Below the pieces are notes generated by a model. The model made no database searches and was not told where the DNA came from. It worked only from the letters and a program-made list of their open reading frames with translations. From JANOYY01 sp031418035 (GTDB lineage Bacteria > Actinomycetota > Acidimicrobiia > Acidimicrobiales > JANYDT01): a stretch of 6,298 nt of DNA. The DNA is taken from the NCBI GenBank assembly GCA_031418035.1, contig JANOWU010000264.1:1-6298 (forward strand). Direction: 5' to 3'. Made by a program: the position numbers and the translations under genes. Shown here piece after piece: positions 1-5,818 of the stretch; position 1 is the first letter of the stretch; each line of letters starts with the position of its first letter.

Positions 1-2
1 CC

Positions 3-920
3 CGGATTGGCTGGTACTCGAAATCGGTCTCCGGCTCGACGGGTGGGGCAACCCCGGTCGGTGACGGCGATGACGGTGGTTGGACCGGCACCGCGCTCGT
101 CTTTCCACTCATTCAAGGCGCCGACGCGTGCGGCTACGTCGTCGCGACGGGTGCGGGCGTCGAACGGGCTCGGATCGGCGAGCGCGTGCTTGTGCGAACG
201 ATGCAACAAGACCCGTCGGGATTGCCATTTCGAACCGTGACTCTGGGGTCGGAGATGAACGGGGCGTTTGCTCAGTTCATGGTGGCCCGGTCGAGTGAGA
301 GCTACGCAATTCAGTGCGATTGGACCGACGCTGAACTCGGGTCGATTCCGTGCGCGTACTCGACGGCGGAGAACCTGTTGCATCGCTCATCGGTGGCGGC
401 GGGTGAACGAGTCCTCGTGACGGGGGCATCGGGTGGCGTCGGGTCAGCGGTCATGCAACTGGCGAAGCGGCGCGGAGCGACCGTGATCGCGGTGGTCGGC
501 GCTGCGAAGGGACCAGCACTCGAAGCACTCGGTGCTGATCACGTGGTGGCCCGAGGCGACGACGTGGCGTCTGTGCTTGGCAAGGAGTCCGTCGACGTGG
601 TGATCGACCTCGTGGCCGGACCGCAGTGGCCGTCGCTTCTGGAGGTGCTCCGCTGTGGCGGACGATATGCGACGTCGGGAGCAATCGCCGGCCCGATCGT
701 CGAACTTGATATGCGCACGTTATATTTGAAGGATTTGATGTTGATCGGAGCGACCTTTCAGGAACCGGTCGTGTTCCAGAATCTGGTCGGCTACATCGAA
801 CGCAACGAGATCCGTCCGCTTGTGCACGCGACGTATCCGCTGCGCGATATTGTACGCGCGCAGACGGAGTTTCTGGCGAAGAACTTCGTCGGCAAACTGG
901 TGCTCATTCCGCCGACGTGA
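3..920 (+). CDS. Zinc-type alcohol dehydrogenase / quinone oxidoreductase-like protein (MDR superfamily), 5' truncated by window edge
   Basis: The frame is open from position 3 to the TGA at 918-920, giving 305 residues. No start is called because homologous sequence (RIGWYSKSVSG) begins at the very edge; relatives run to about 350 residues, so some 40-50 are probably missing. The remnant of the GroES-like domain includes QGADACGYVVATGAGV and RIGERVLVRT. The Rossmann nucleotide-binding motif TGASGGVGSA lies at nucleotides 420-449 and is followed by QLAKRRGATVIAVVGAAKG, a pattern compatible with NAD(P)H binding. The segments GGRYATSGAIAGPIVELDMR and TLYLKDLMLIGATF are typical of a subgroup annotated as alcohol dehydrogenase. 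Established knowledge: such cytosolic enzymes perform NAD(P)-dependent oxidation or reduction of alcohols, aldehydes or quinones. The substrate cannot be read from sequence, and no structural-zinc Cys cluster is visible in the part present. It converges on the sigma factor gene with 48 bases between stop codons. Family is confident, substrate unknown. Confidence 0.88.
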   Translation, partial: RIGWYSKSVSGSTGGATPVGDGDDGGWTGTALVFPLIQGADACGYVVATGAGVERARIGERVLVRTMQQDPSGLPFRTVTLGSEMNGAFAQFMVARSSESYAIQCDWTDAELGSIPCAYSTAENLLHRSSVAAGERVLVTGASGGVGSAVMQLAKRRGATVIAVVGAAKGPALEALGADHVVARGDDVASVLGKESVDVVIDLVAGPQWPSLLEVLRCGGRYATSGAIAGPIVELDMRTLYLKDLMLIGATFQEPVVFQNLVGYIERNEIRPLVHATYPLRDIVRAQTEFLAKNFVGKLVLIPPT

Positions 921-923
921 TGC

Positions 924-958
924 CCGGGTGCCGTTCTTGGAGCGCAGGTAGCGCCCGG
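924..958. terminator. Possible terminator hairpin between convergent genes
   Basis: CCGGGTGC (924-931) can pair with GCGCCCGG (951-958) as an 8-bp stem with one G-U pair on the plus strand and a 19-base loop. It sits 3 bases after the dehydrogenase stop and 10 bases beyond the sigma factor stop on the other strand. There is no T-tract, so it is not a classical intrinsic terminator, though high-GC actinobacteria often lack one. The G-U pair becomes an A-C mismatch on the minus-strand transcript, so it should favour the dehydrogenase. Position is the main support. Confidence 0.35.
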
Positions 959-968
959 AGCGACTGGC

Positions 969-2207
969 TCACCAAGTATCGGATGAGGTGAGCTCTTGTA
1001 TGCGCATCTGGAGGAACTGCCGGTCGGAATCGTTCAGCGGACACGCGAGCGCCCGACGGTAGTTCCTCCCCGCCTCCTCCGGTTGGTTCAGTTGCCGGAA
1101 GAAGTCGGCGCGAGCGGACCAGTACAGGTGCCAGCGTTCGACGTCGAGGCGTTCGGGGTCGGCGAGGGCATCGAGCAGGTCGAGCGCCGCTTGCGGGCCG
1201 TGCGCGAACGAAACCGCTGCGGCACGGTTGACCCGAACTACCGGCGTCGGCTGGACGTGTTCGAGGAACCTGTAGAGCTCGGCAATTTGGGGCCAGTCGG
1301 TCTGGGCAAACGTCGTGGCCGAACCGTGAAGCACGGCGATCGCAGCCTGAACCTGCAATGGCGCGATACGACGTCGGCGAAGGGTCGACGCGACGATGCG
1401 AGCGGCTTCCGCGATCGCTTCGTGATCCCATCGGGATCGATCTTGGTCGGCGAGGAGAACGACTGTCCCGCGGGCGTCGAGGCGAGTTGCCTGGCGGGCG
1501 TGGGTGGCGAGGATCAGTGCAAGGAGGCCCAGCACCTCGGGTTCGTCGGGAAACTCTGCGGCGGCGAGCCGAGCCAGGCGGTGAGCGTCGGTTGCGAGGT
1601 CGATGCGTGAATCGAGCCGACCTTCGGACGCATGGTGCGAAGTCGTGAATATGAGATAGATCGTCGACAAGACGGCCGGCACTCGTTCAGGCAGTTCGTG
1701 ATCCTCGGGGACGCGGTACGCAATGCGGGCCCCGGCGATCTTCTTCTTGGCGCGGCTGATTCGTTGTCCAACGGTTGCGTCGGGGACCAAGAAGAGGCGA
1801 GCAATCTCCGAAGTACTAAGTCTACATAGGGTTCGAAGGGTGAGTGCTATTTGTGCGTCGGTCGACAACGCCGGGTGGCAACAGGTGAAGAGAAGACGCA
1901 GTTCGTCGGGGCGATCATCGAGTACGAGTGACTCGGGGTCGAGCGGCTCATAGAGAAGTCGAGACGACGCGGTCTCTCGGCCTCGCCTGATCGCCTCTCG
2001 CCGGACTCGATCGAGGGCCTTTCGCTTGGCGACGGTGGTAAGCCATGCACCCGGATTCTGCGGAACGCCGGATTGCGCCCAGTGCTCGAGCGCGCTCAGC
2101 GTCGCCTCCTGCACGGCATCTTCGGCCAGATCGAAGTCGCCCGTGAAACGAATGAGGGTGGCCACGACGCGGCCACCCTCACGACGAAGCACTTCCTCGA
2201 GGGACAT
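969..2207 (-). CDS. RNA polymerase sigma factor, ECF42-like, with TPR-type C-terminal extension
   Basis: The protein is 412 residues. Sigma region 2 covers about residues 9-75 (LAEDAVQEATLSALEHW, then NPGAWLTTVAKRKALDRVRRE for -10 recognition). Region 4 covers about 115-160 (LTLRTLCRLSTSEIARLFLV, then TVGQRISRAKKKIAGA) with the helix-turn-helix that reads the -35 box. FTCCHPAL at 107-114 is typical of the group. Residues 170-412 form a long helical extension with ECF42 landmarks: EVLGLLALIL, LADQDRSRWD, TDWPQIAELY, VVRVNRAAAV and a final TPR-like EEAGRNYRRAL. Known of the family: the extension is required for activity, there is usually no classical anti-sigma factor, and a DGPF gene is adjacent, as here. 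Odd point: the usual NEGY after YLIF is TTSH (188-191). The ATG at 2207 was chosen because homology begins there and it lies 20 bases past the DGPF stop; the frame extends to 2303, but that would overlap the DGPF gene. No strong Shine-Dalgarno is visible, so translational coupling is likely. Confidence 0.9.
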   Translation of the reverse strand: MSLEEVLRREGGRVVATLIRFTGDFDLAEDAVQEATLSALEHWAQSGVPQNPGAWLTTVAKRKALDRVRREAIRRGRETASSRLLYEPLDPESLVLDDRPDELRLLFTCCHPALSTDAQIALTLRTLCRLSTSEIARLFLVPDATVGQRISRAKKKIAGARIAYRVPEDHELPERVPAVLSTIYLIFTTSHHASEGRLDSRIDLATDAHRLARLAAAEFPDEPEVLGLLALILATHARQATRLDARGTVVLLADQDRSRWDHEAIAEAARIVASTLRRRRIAPLQVQAAIAVLHGSATTFAQTDWPQIAELYRFLEHVQPTPVVRVNRAAAVSFAHGPQAALDLLDALADPERLDVERWHLYWSARADFFRQLNQPEEAGRNYRRALACPLNDSDRQFLQMRIQELTSSDTW

Positions 2208-2227
2208 GATCCCGGGGAGAGAGATCG

Positions 2228-2599
2228 TCAGCCTTCGGAGAAGTCGATGACCGGTCTGACCTCGACCTTCCCGTGCCAGGCACCGGGAATCTGGGCTGCC
2301 CATTTCAACGCCTCATCAAGGTCCTTGCAGTCGAGAAGATAGAACCCACCGAGGGCCTCCTTCGTCTCGGCATACGGCCCATCGGTCAACACGACGTCGC
2401 CGCCCTTGGCTCCACCTCGGACCTGAACGGTCGTTGCGGTGGACGTTGGTTGCAGGGCTTCCCCTCCGCCCATAACTCCGGCGGCTCCGGCGTTCTGCCC
2501 GAATTCGTTGTACTCGGCCATGATTTTGGCCCAATGGTTGGGGTCGGTCGACGGTGTGTCTTCGGCGCCGTCGTAGATAAGTGCGGCATAGCGTGGCAT
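2228..2599 (-). CDS. DGPF-domain / YCII-related protein
   Basis: A 123-residue protein of the YCII-like DGPF family, a small dimeric ferredoxin-like fold. It begins with MPRYAALIYDG, contains the signature TDGPYAETKEALGGFYLLD at 72-90 (DGPY instead of the name-giving DGPF) and ends with a strand typical of the family, KVEVRPVIDF. Known of the family: no enzymatic activity is firmly established; these genes sit beside ECF42-type sigma factors and are their presumed targets. It is the first gene of a unit with the sigma factor 20 bases downstream. The start at 2599 was chosen because the homology starts exactly there and AGAAAGG (2614-2608) lies 8 bases upstream. The frame stays open to 3058, but that extension is antisense to the neighbouring membrane protein and has no family resemblance. 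Exact role in the cell is unknown; a link to stress or a small-molecule signal is only inferred from the sigma factor context. Confidence 0.92.
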   Translation of the reverse strand: MPRYAALIYDGAEDTPSTDPNHWAKIMAEYNEFGQNAGAAGVMGGGEALQPTSTATTVQVRGGAKGGDVVLTDGPYAETKEALGGFYLLDCKDLDEALKWAAQIPGAWHGKVEVRPVIDFSEG

Positions 2600-2607
2600 G
2601 GATACAG

Positions 2608-2614
2608 CCTTTCT
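2608..2614 (-). promoter_or_regulatory. Ribosome binding site of the DGPF gene
   Basis: AGAAAGG on the minus strand, 8 bases before the ATG at 2599. It decides this start over more distant in-frame codons. Its 5' edge abuts the leader hairpin at 2615-2630. Confidence 0.6.
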
Positions 2615-2630
2615 GTGCTGGTCACAGCAC
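2615..2630 (-). repeat. Perfect inverted repeat / hairpin in the DGPF leader
   Basis: GTGCTG (2615-2620) and CAGCAC (2625-2630) are perfect inverted arms around a 4-base centre. In the minus-strand transcript this gives a 6-bp stem with a UGAC loop, directly followed by the AGAAAGG ribosome binding site. It could be an mRNA structure next to the translation start or a DNA operator; the sequence does not distinguish them. Confidence 0.5.
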
Positions 2631-2650
2631 GGTCGTGGGTGTTCAGCGAT

Positions 2651-2679
2651 ACAACGAACGGACGATGGCCGATTCGACA
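2651..2679 (-). promoter_or_regulatory. Candidate ECF-type promoter of the DGPF-sigma unit
   Basis: On the minus strand TGTCGA (2679-2674) lies 75 bases before the DGPF start. A 17-base spacer then leads to CGTTGT (2656-2651). As I recall, TGTCGA is the -35 motif reported for ECF42 promoters in Streptomyces, with a CG(A/T)C-like -10; here the -10 fits only in its first three bases. Transcription would begin near 2644 and include the leader hairpin. This is consistent with autoregulation of the sigma factor, which is an inference. Confidence 0.45.
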
Positions 2680-2700
2680 AGTTTTTCGAATCTTTTGTCG
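2671..2700. repeat. Overlapping inverted repeats in the divergent control region
   Basis: Two nested dyads share this stretch: GATTCG (2671-2676) with CGAATC (2687-2692), and CGACAA (2675-2680) with TTGTCG (2695-2700). The outer pair places one TTGTCG on each strand, facing away from each other towards the DGPF gene (left) and the UPF0114 gene (right). The region could hold divergent -35 boxes or a dimeric regulator site. The arms are exact, but function is inferred. Confidence 0.45.
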
Positions 2701-2788
2701 GTACGCATCTCCCATGGGGATGCATCGTCGCAGAGATCCTCTTGGCCCGGGACGGTGGTCTATTCGTTGGGGCGTCTATCGTGGTTCG

Positions 2789-3250
2789 ATGCGTTTCTTT
2801 CTTGAACGGGTTCGCTACATCGTGGTCATCGCGGTGTTTGGTCTTCTGGCCGGAGCTCTGATCACCTTCGGCTGGGGTCTCTACGGTGTCTGGGAATACG
2901 CACAGGCCTTGCTCGACGGTGACCAGACGGCTGGGCTTGTCCGGGCTCTTTCGATGATCGACACGTTTCTCCTCGCCACGGTCGTCTTGGTTTTTGCCGT
3001 CGGCCTCTGGGAGTTGTTCGTCAGTGACCTTGATCTTCCCGAATGGCTCGAGATCCATACCCTCGACGACTTGAAAGGGAAACTCGCGGAAGTGATCGTG
3101 CTCGTCGTGGCAATCAAAGCATTGGAGAAGCTCACGACGGCGAAGAAACCGATCGATGCCCTGCTCTACTCAGCAGCGGCCGGGATGATTGTTCTTGCGC
3201 TTACGTTGTCGTCGCTCGCGAAACTCACGAAAAGACGAACCGAGAAGTAG
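2789..3250 (+). CDS. UPF0114 (YqhA-like) integral membrane protein
   Basis: A 153-residue inner-membrane protein. Hydrophobic segments are at about 9-36, 54-76, 99-115 and 122-145, suggesting three to four transmembrane helices, with a basic C-terminal tail (KLTKRRTEK). The family signature is the loop ELFVSDLDLPEWLEIHTLDD followed by LKGKLAEVIVLVVAIKALE (about 75-113), which closely resembles UPF0114/YqhA proteins. No catalytic function is established for the family and none can be read here. The ATG at 2789 was chosen because the hydrophobic family-like sequence begins just after it; the frame runs open upstream to 2273, but there it is antisense to the DGPF gene. No convincing Shine-Dalgarno precedes the start, so a leaderless or weakly initiated message is possible. 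It is divergent from the DGPF gene (189-base gap) and convergent with the protease gene. The last four codons and the stop form unit 1 of a tandem repeat. Confidence 0.82.
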   Translation: MRFFLERVRYIVVIAVFGLLAGALITFGWGLYGVWEYAQALLDGDQTAGLVRALSMIDTFLLATVVLVFAVGLWELFVSDLDLPEWLEIHTLDDLKGKLAEVIVLVVAIKALEKLTTAKKPIDALLYSAAAGMIVLALTLSSLAKLTKRRTEK

Positions 3251-3295
3251 CGAACCGAGAAGTAGCGAACCCGGAAGTAGCGACCGGAGCGGTAG
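3236..3295 (+). repeat. 15-bp direct tandem repeat, four units, overlapping the end of the UPF0114 gene
   Basis: Units at 3236-3250, 3251-3265, 3266-3280 and 3281-3295. Units 1 and 2 are identical (CGAACCGAGAAGTAG), unit 3 differs at one base, and unit 4 is more diverged. The unit is a multiple of three and in register with the gene: each encodes R-T-E-K-stop or a variant (RTRK, RPER), so TAG occurs in frame at 3248, 3263, 3278 and 3293. The repeat therefore copies the gene's final four codons plus stop, filling most of the 73-base gap to the convergent protease gene. Origin by replication slippage is inferred. Confidence 0.9.
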
Positions 3296-3323
3296 CGACA
3301 ACGTGAGATGACTGGCGGTGTTG

Positions 3324-5651
3324 CTACGGAACAATCACGACCGGTGGGTTGACCTGGGTAGCGGGTCGACGACCTCCTAGCCCAACGGGGTCTGCCCCCG
3401 ACGAAATGGGCGCCCGGGGGGCGACGGCAACAGCCGCTGATTGCGGGGCGACTTCGATGGTCGAGGCCCAGCTGAGGTTGACCGACCCTGTCGTCCACGA
3501 TGGGCTGTCGACGACAACCCAGTAGGTAGCCGGTGTGCGACTTGTATGTACGGTTACTTGACTCGTGCCATCGAACTTTGCACCAACCTGGCCAACGTCG
3601 TTGTGCGACGCAACGAGCTCCAACGTCGGACTCGGTCCCTTGTAGATCGAAAGGCTCGTATCAAAGTTCGAGCCTGCGGTCGATATGGAAACCGAACTCG
3701 CCCCAAGTGAATCAAACCTGTACCAGATCGACTTCCGCGCGGCCGACCCGCCCGGTTGGAGCACCTCGCCGGATTGAGGCTGCGCGAACGTATTGGTACC
3801 AGTGACTATGCCACTAGCTCCGGTCAAGACGACGGCCGTGGTGTGCGAGTCGTTCGTAGGGCGAGAGGTGTCGGTGTCCAGCAACCACGAAAGGTTTACC
3901 GTTCCACACGATGAGGCGGCCCAGCCGCAGGACACGGCAATCCGGTACTTCGTTCCGGTGGCTACCTCAAGCGGTCCGACGATGGCCGCTGTGCCCCCAC
4001 TGGCGGAATCGTCGTTCCAACCGACCTCCGTCAACGCGTTGATCGCCGATCCTTGGTATACCGACATTGCGGTGTCAAATGTAGAACCGACCGTGGAGAA
4101 CGTGACTCGACCGGTCGCTGGCGCGGTCCAACTAAACCATGTGGAGCTGATTCCGGACCGGCGCCCGTGTTCCTTTTCGCCTGTTTGTCCCGTGTATCCC
4201 GCCTGTGTAGACCTGCTCCCGAGGTAGCCATCGATCCCCGCCGCGAGGTCAAATGATTCATGCCCGACCGCAGCGCCGACAAGAAATTGGGTCCACGCGA
4301 GGGTGTCGGGGACGTACAGTCTGGGAAACGAGAGGCCGATTCGAGGGTCGTACACGATCGACGAACTGTGTTTGAGTCCGTCAATCAGTTGATTCGGTGT
4401 TGCCTGAGGAACCGCCGACGCGATTGTCGCCAGCGCGCCAACGACGTGAGGAGCAGCTTGCGATGTTCCGCTCATCTGCACGCCACCGCCCGAAACGAAC
4501 GTCCCGGGTGCCAACATCGTCAGTTGCGAGGACGTTTGGCTGAAGCACGCGATTCTGTCGGTCGATGCGTTGGAGTCGAAGCAAGACGACCCTCCCGCGG
4601 AGCCGTAGTACGCGTCATACGTCGCGCCGACCGACACCGTCGCGGGCACGCATGCGGGATTCGCGATGCCAATCCGGAGGGAGCCGTTGACGTAGGCGGA
4701 GTTCCCGGCAGCCGCGACCGGAATGATGCCGGCGTTGCGCAAGGCCCCCATCCCGAGGGCGTCGACGCAAGCCGAACTCGAGTTCAGGCCCAAGCTCAGG
4801 TTCACCGCAACGATCGGGTATCCGGCTGCCTTCATGTCGATCATGTACTGCACTGCGCTCGCGATGTCGCTCCCGAATGCACCAACCGGCCCGAAGACGT
4901 CTGCCGCGATGATTTTTGAGGCAGGGGCCATGGCCGATGCGATCGCCGCAACGTTCGTGCCATGGCGGATGCTGTCATCGAGCAAGCCGTCGTCGTACAG
5001 CGGCCCACCAGAGAAGCTACGACTGAAGTCGGGGGGGAGGAGTGCGACTCGACACGGCGGGGGCGCTCCAGGAAACGAACACGATCCGAGGTCAGGGTGT
5101 GTGTAATCGGCGCCACTATCGATGATGCCGATGTACGTCCCGGCCCCGTCATACCCGTGACCAAGAACAGTAGGTGCACCTACATAGGGCTCGGACGAGC
5201 TATCAGCGCGTTGGTAGAGTTCATCGGCGACGACAGTCGCGTCAGGCATGCTTGCGAGCGAAGCGAGCCCTTCGAGGCTGCTGATCTCGACCACCGTAGT
5301 GTTCAACGATGGGAGCGGGTTTTCGACACGGACACCGGCGGCCGCAGCAATCTCGGCTTTCATCGGTGCAGCGGCTTCGCGCTGTGCCTCGAGGGACTGA
5401 CCGTCGAATAGTTGAGGCGCCGTCGTGACAACAAGTGCCCGTACGCCGTTGCCGGACTTGAGCGCGGAAGTGAGTTCGTTGCGGACTCGTGCGTCGACAC
5501 GTCCGGTACGCACGGCGGCATCGACAATCTCCCCGACTTGGCTCGCCTGTGTTCGGCCCGATTGCTGGGCGGACACAGGCGCCGAAGTGGAGAAGACTAC
5601 CGCCGTCGCTGAAAGACAGACCAGTACCAGGAGTTGCCGCCGTTGCGCCAT
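3324..5651 (-). CDS. Secreted subtilisin-like serine protease (peptidase family S8) with C-terminal PPC-like repeats
   Basis: A 775-residue preproprotein. A Sec-type signal peptide occupies residues 1-28 (RR, hydrophobic core, cut after VSA). Residues 30-150 resemble an inhibitor-I9-type propeptide (LNTTVVEISSLEGLASLASM). The S8 domain spans about 155-455 with a complete catalytic set: D178 in IGIIDSGADYTHPDL, H230 in RHGTN, oxyanion N317 in VAAAGNS, and S397 in SGTSQAAPHVVG. Two related beta-rich repeats follow, about 465-589 and 599-728; each carries WFSW/WYRF, FDT-S-Y-G and a closing G(T/S)VNLSW, as in PPC-type domains that accompany secreted peptidases. The tail 735-775 is rich in Ala, Pro and Val, without a sorting motif or membrane anchor, so release outside the cell is likely. 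The eight mature-region cysteines fall into neighbouring pairs suited to disulfides. The start is the ATG that gives the signal peptide; no Shine-Dalgarno precedes it. It is divergent from RNase Z and convergent with the UPF0114 gene. Confidence 0.93.
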   Translation of the reverse strand: MAQRRQLLVLVCLSATAVVFSTSAPVSAQQSGRTQASQVGEIVDAAVRTGRVDARVRNELTSALKSGNGVRALVVTTAPQLFDGQSLEAQREAAAPMKAEIAAAAGVRVENPLPSLNTTVVEISSLEGLASLASMPDATVVADELYQRADSSSEPYVGAPTVLGHGYDGAGTYIGIIDSGADYTHPDLGSCSFPGAPPPCRVALLPPDFSRSFSGGPLYDDGLLDDSIRHGTNVAAIASAMAPASKIIAADVFGPVGAFGSDIASAVQYMIDMKAAGYPIVAVNLSLGLNSSSACVDALGMGALRNAGIIPVAAAGNSAYVNGSLRIGIANPACVPATVSVGATYDAYYGSAGGSSCFDSNASTDRIACFSQTSSQLTMLAPGTFVSGGGVQMSGTSQAAPHVVGALATIASAVPQATPNQLIDGLKHSSSIVYDPRIGLSFPRLYVPDTLAWTQFLVGAAVGHESFDLAAGIDGYLGSRSTQAGYTGQTGEKEHGRRSGISSTWFSWTAPATGRVTFSTVGSTFDTAMSVYQGSAINALTEVGWNDDSASGGTAAIVGPLEVATGTKYRIAVSCGWAASSCGTVNLSWLLDTDTSRPTNDSHTTAVVLTGASGIVTGTNTFAQPQSGEVLQPGGSAARKSIWYRFDSLGASSVSISTAGSNFDTSLSIYKGPSPTLELVASHNDVGQVGAKFDGTSQVTVHTSRTPATYWVVVDSPSWTTGSVNLSWASTIEVAPQSAAVAVAPRAPISSGADPVGLGGRRPATQVNPPVVIVP

Positions 5652-5818
5652 GACCGCGAGCGTACGTGCTCGAGACGTGGTTGGGAAAGGGCGGCACTCC
5701 AGAATGGTCTTTCGACCTACGTAGCTCCACCGATGCGCGGCCTTTGCCCAGGTGGAAGCAACCCTTGCGCGTTCTCAAAGAGCTATCCGGCCTGGCCAGG
5801 ATTGTTAGGGTGACACGC
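5652..5818. other. Divergent intergenic region between protease and RNase Z genes
   Basis: These 167 bases hold no credible gene. Visible structure: a 5-bp dyad CGAGC/GCTCG (5657-5661 and 5668-5672) just upstream of the protease ATG, an 8-bp palindrome CTACGTAG (5717-5724) and a 10-bp palindrome CCTGGCCAGG (5791-5800) before the RNase Z start. Promoters for both genes must lie here or overlap the ends, but I could not pick convincing -35/-10 pairs. Confidence 0.5.
5807..5813 (+). promoter_or_regulatory. Probable ribosome binding site of the RNase Z gene
   Basis: AGGGTGA lies 5 bases before the GTG at 5819. It supports that codon over the in-frame GTG at 5810, which overlaps the site itself. 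Confidence 0.5.

Noticed and set aside
996..1610. 204-residue open frame on the plus strand within the sigma factor gene
   Set aside because: It is antisense to a well-supported conserved gene, its composition mirrors the complement of that gene, and no domain is recognisable.
2273..2788. Upstream extension of the UPF0114 frame to a 325-residue protein on the plus strand
   Set aside because: The extension runs antisense through the DGPF gene and the control region, and no family resemblance precedes 2789.
2702..2788. Complete promoter for the UPF0114 gene downstream of TTGTCGG
   Set aside because: The nearest CGTC-like -10 (2726-2729) is 24 bases from the box, too far for a normal ECF promoter; only the -35-like half is reported as an observation.
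2600..3058. Upstream extension of the DGPF frame to a 276-residue protein on the minus strand
   Set aside because: The extra 153 residues are low-hydrophobicity, charge-rich sequence antisense to the UPF0114 gene, and family homology with a ribosome binding site begins exactly at 2599.
3236..3306. CRISPR array or coding pentapeptide repeat (frame reading NREVA repeats)
   Set aside because: The 15-bp units have no spacers, so it is not CRISPR. The NREVA reading belongs to a shifted frame lying within the UPF0114 gene with no start signal of its own.
3296..3323. Terminator between the convergent UPF0114 and protease genes
   Set aside because: Only short interrupted pairing (GTAG...CAAC with GTTG...CTAC) is possible and no T-tract is present, so I do not call a terminator.
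4260..4919. 219-residue open frame on the plus strand within the protease gene
   Set aside because: It is an Arg/Asp-rich shadow of the S8 catalytic domain coding strand with no recognisable motif.
5242..5778. 178-residue minus-strand frame overlapping the protease N-terminus and upstream gap
   Set aside because: It overlaps the signal peptide and propeptide coding region in another frame; the composition is Arg/Cys-rich without any domain.
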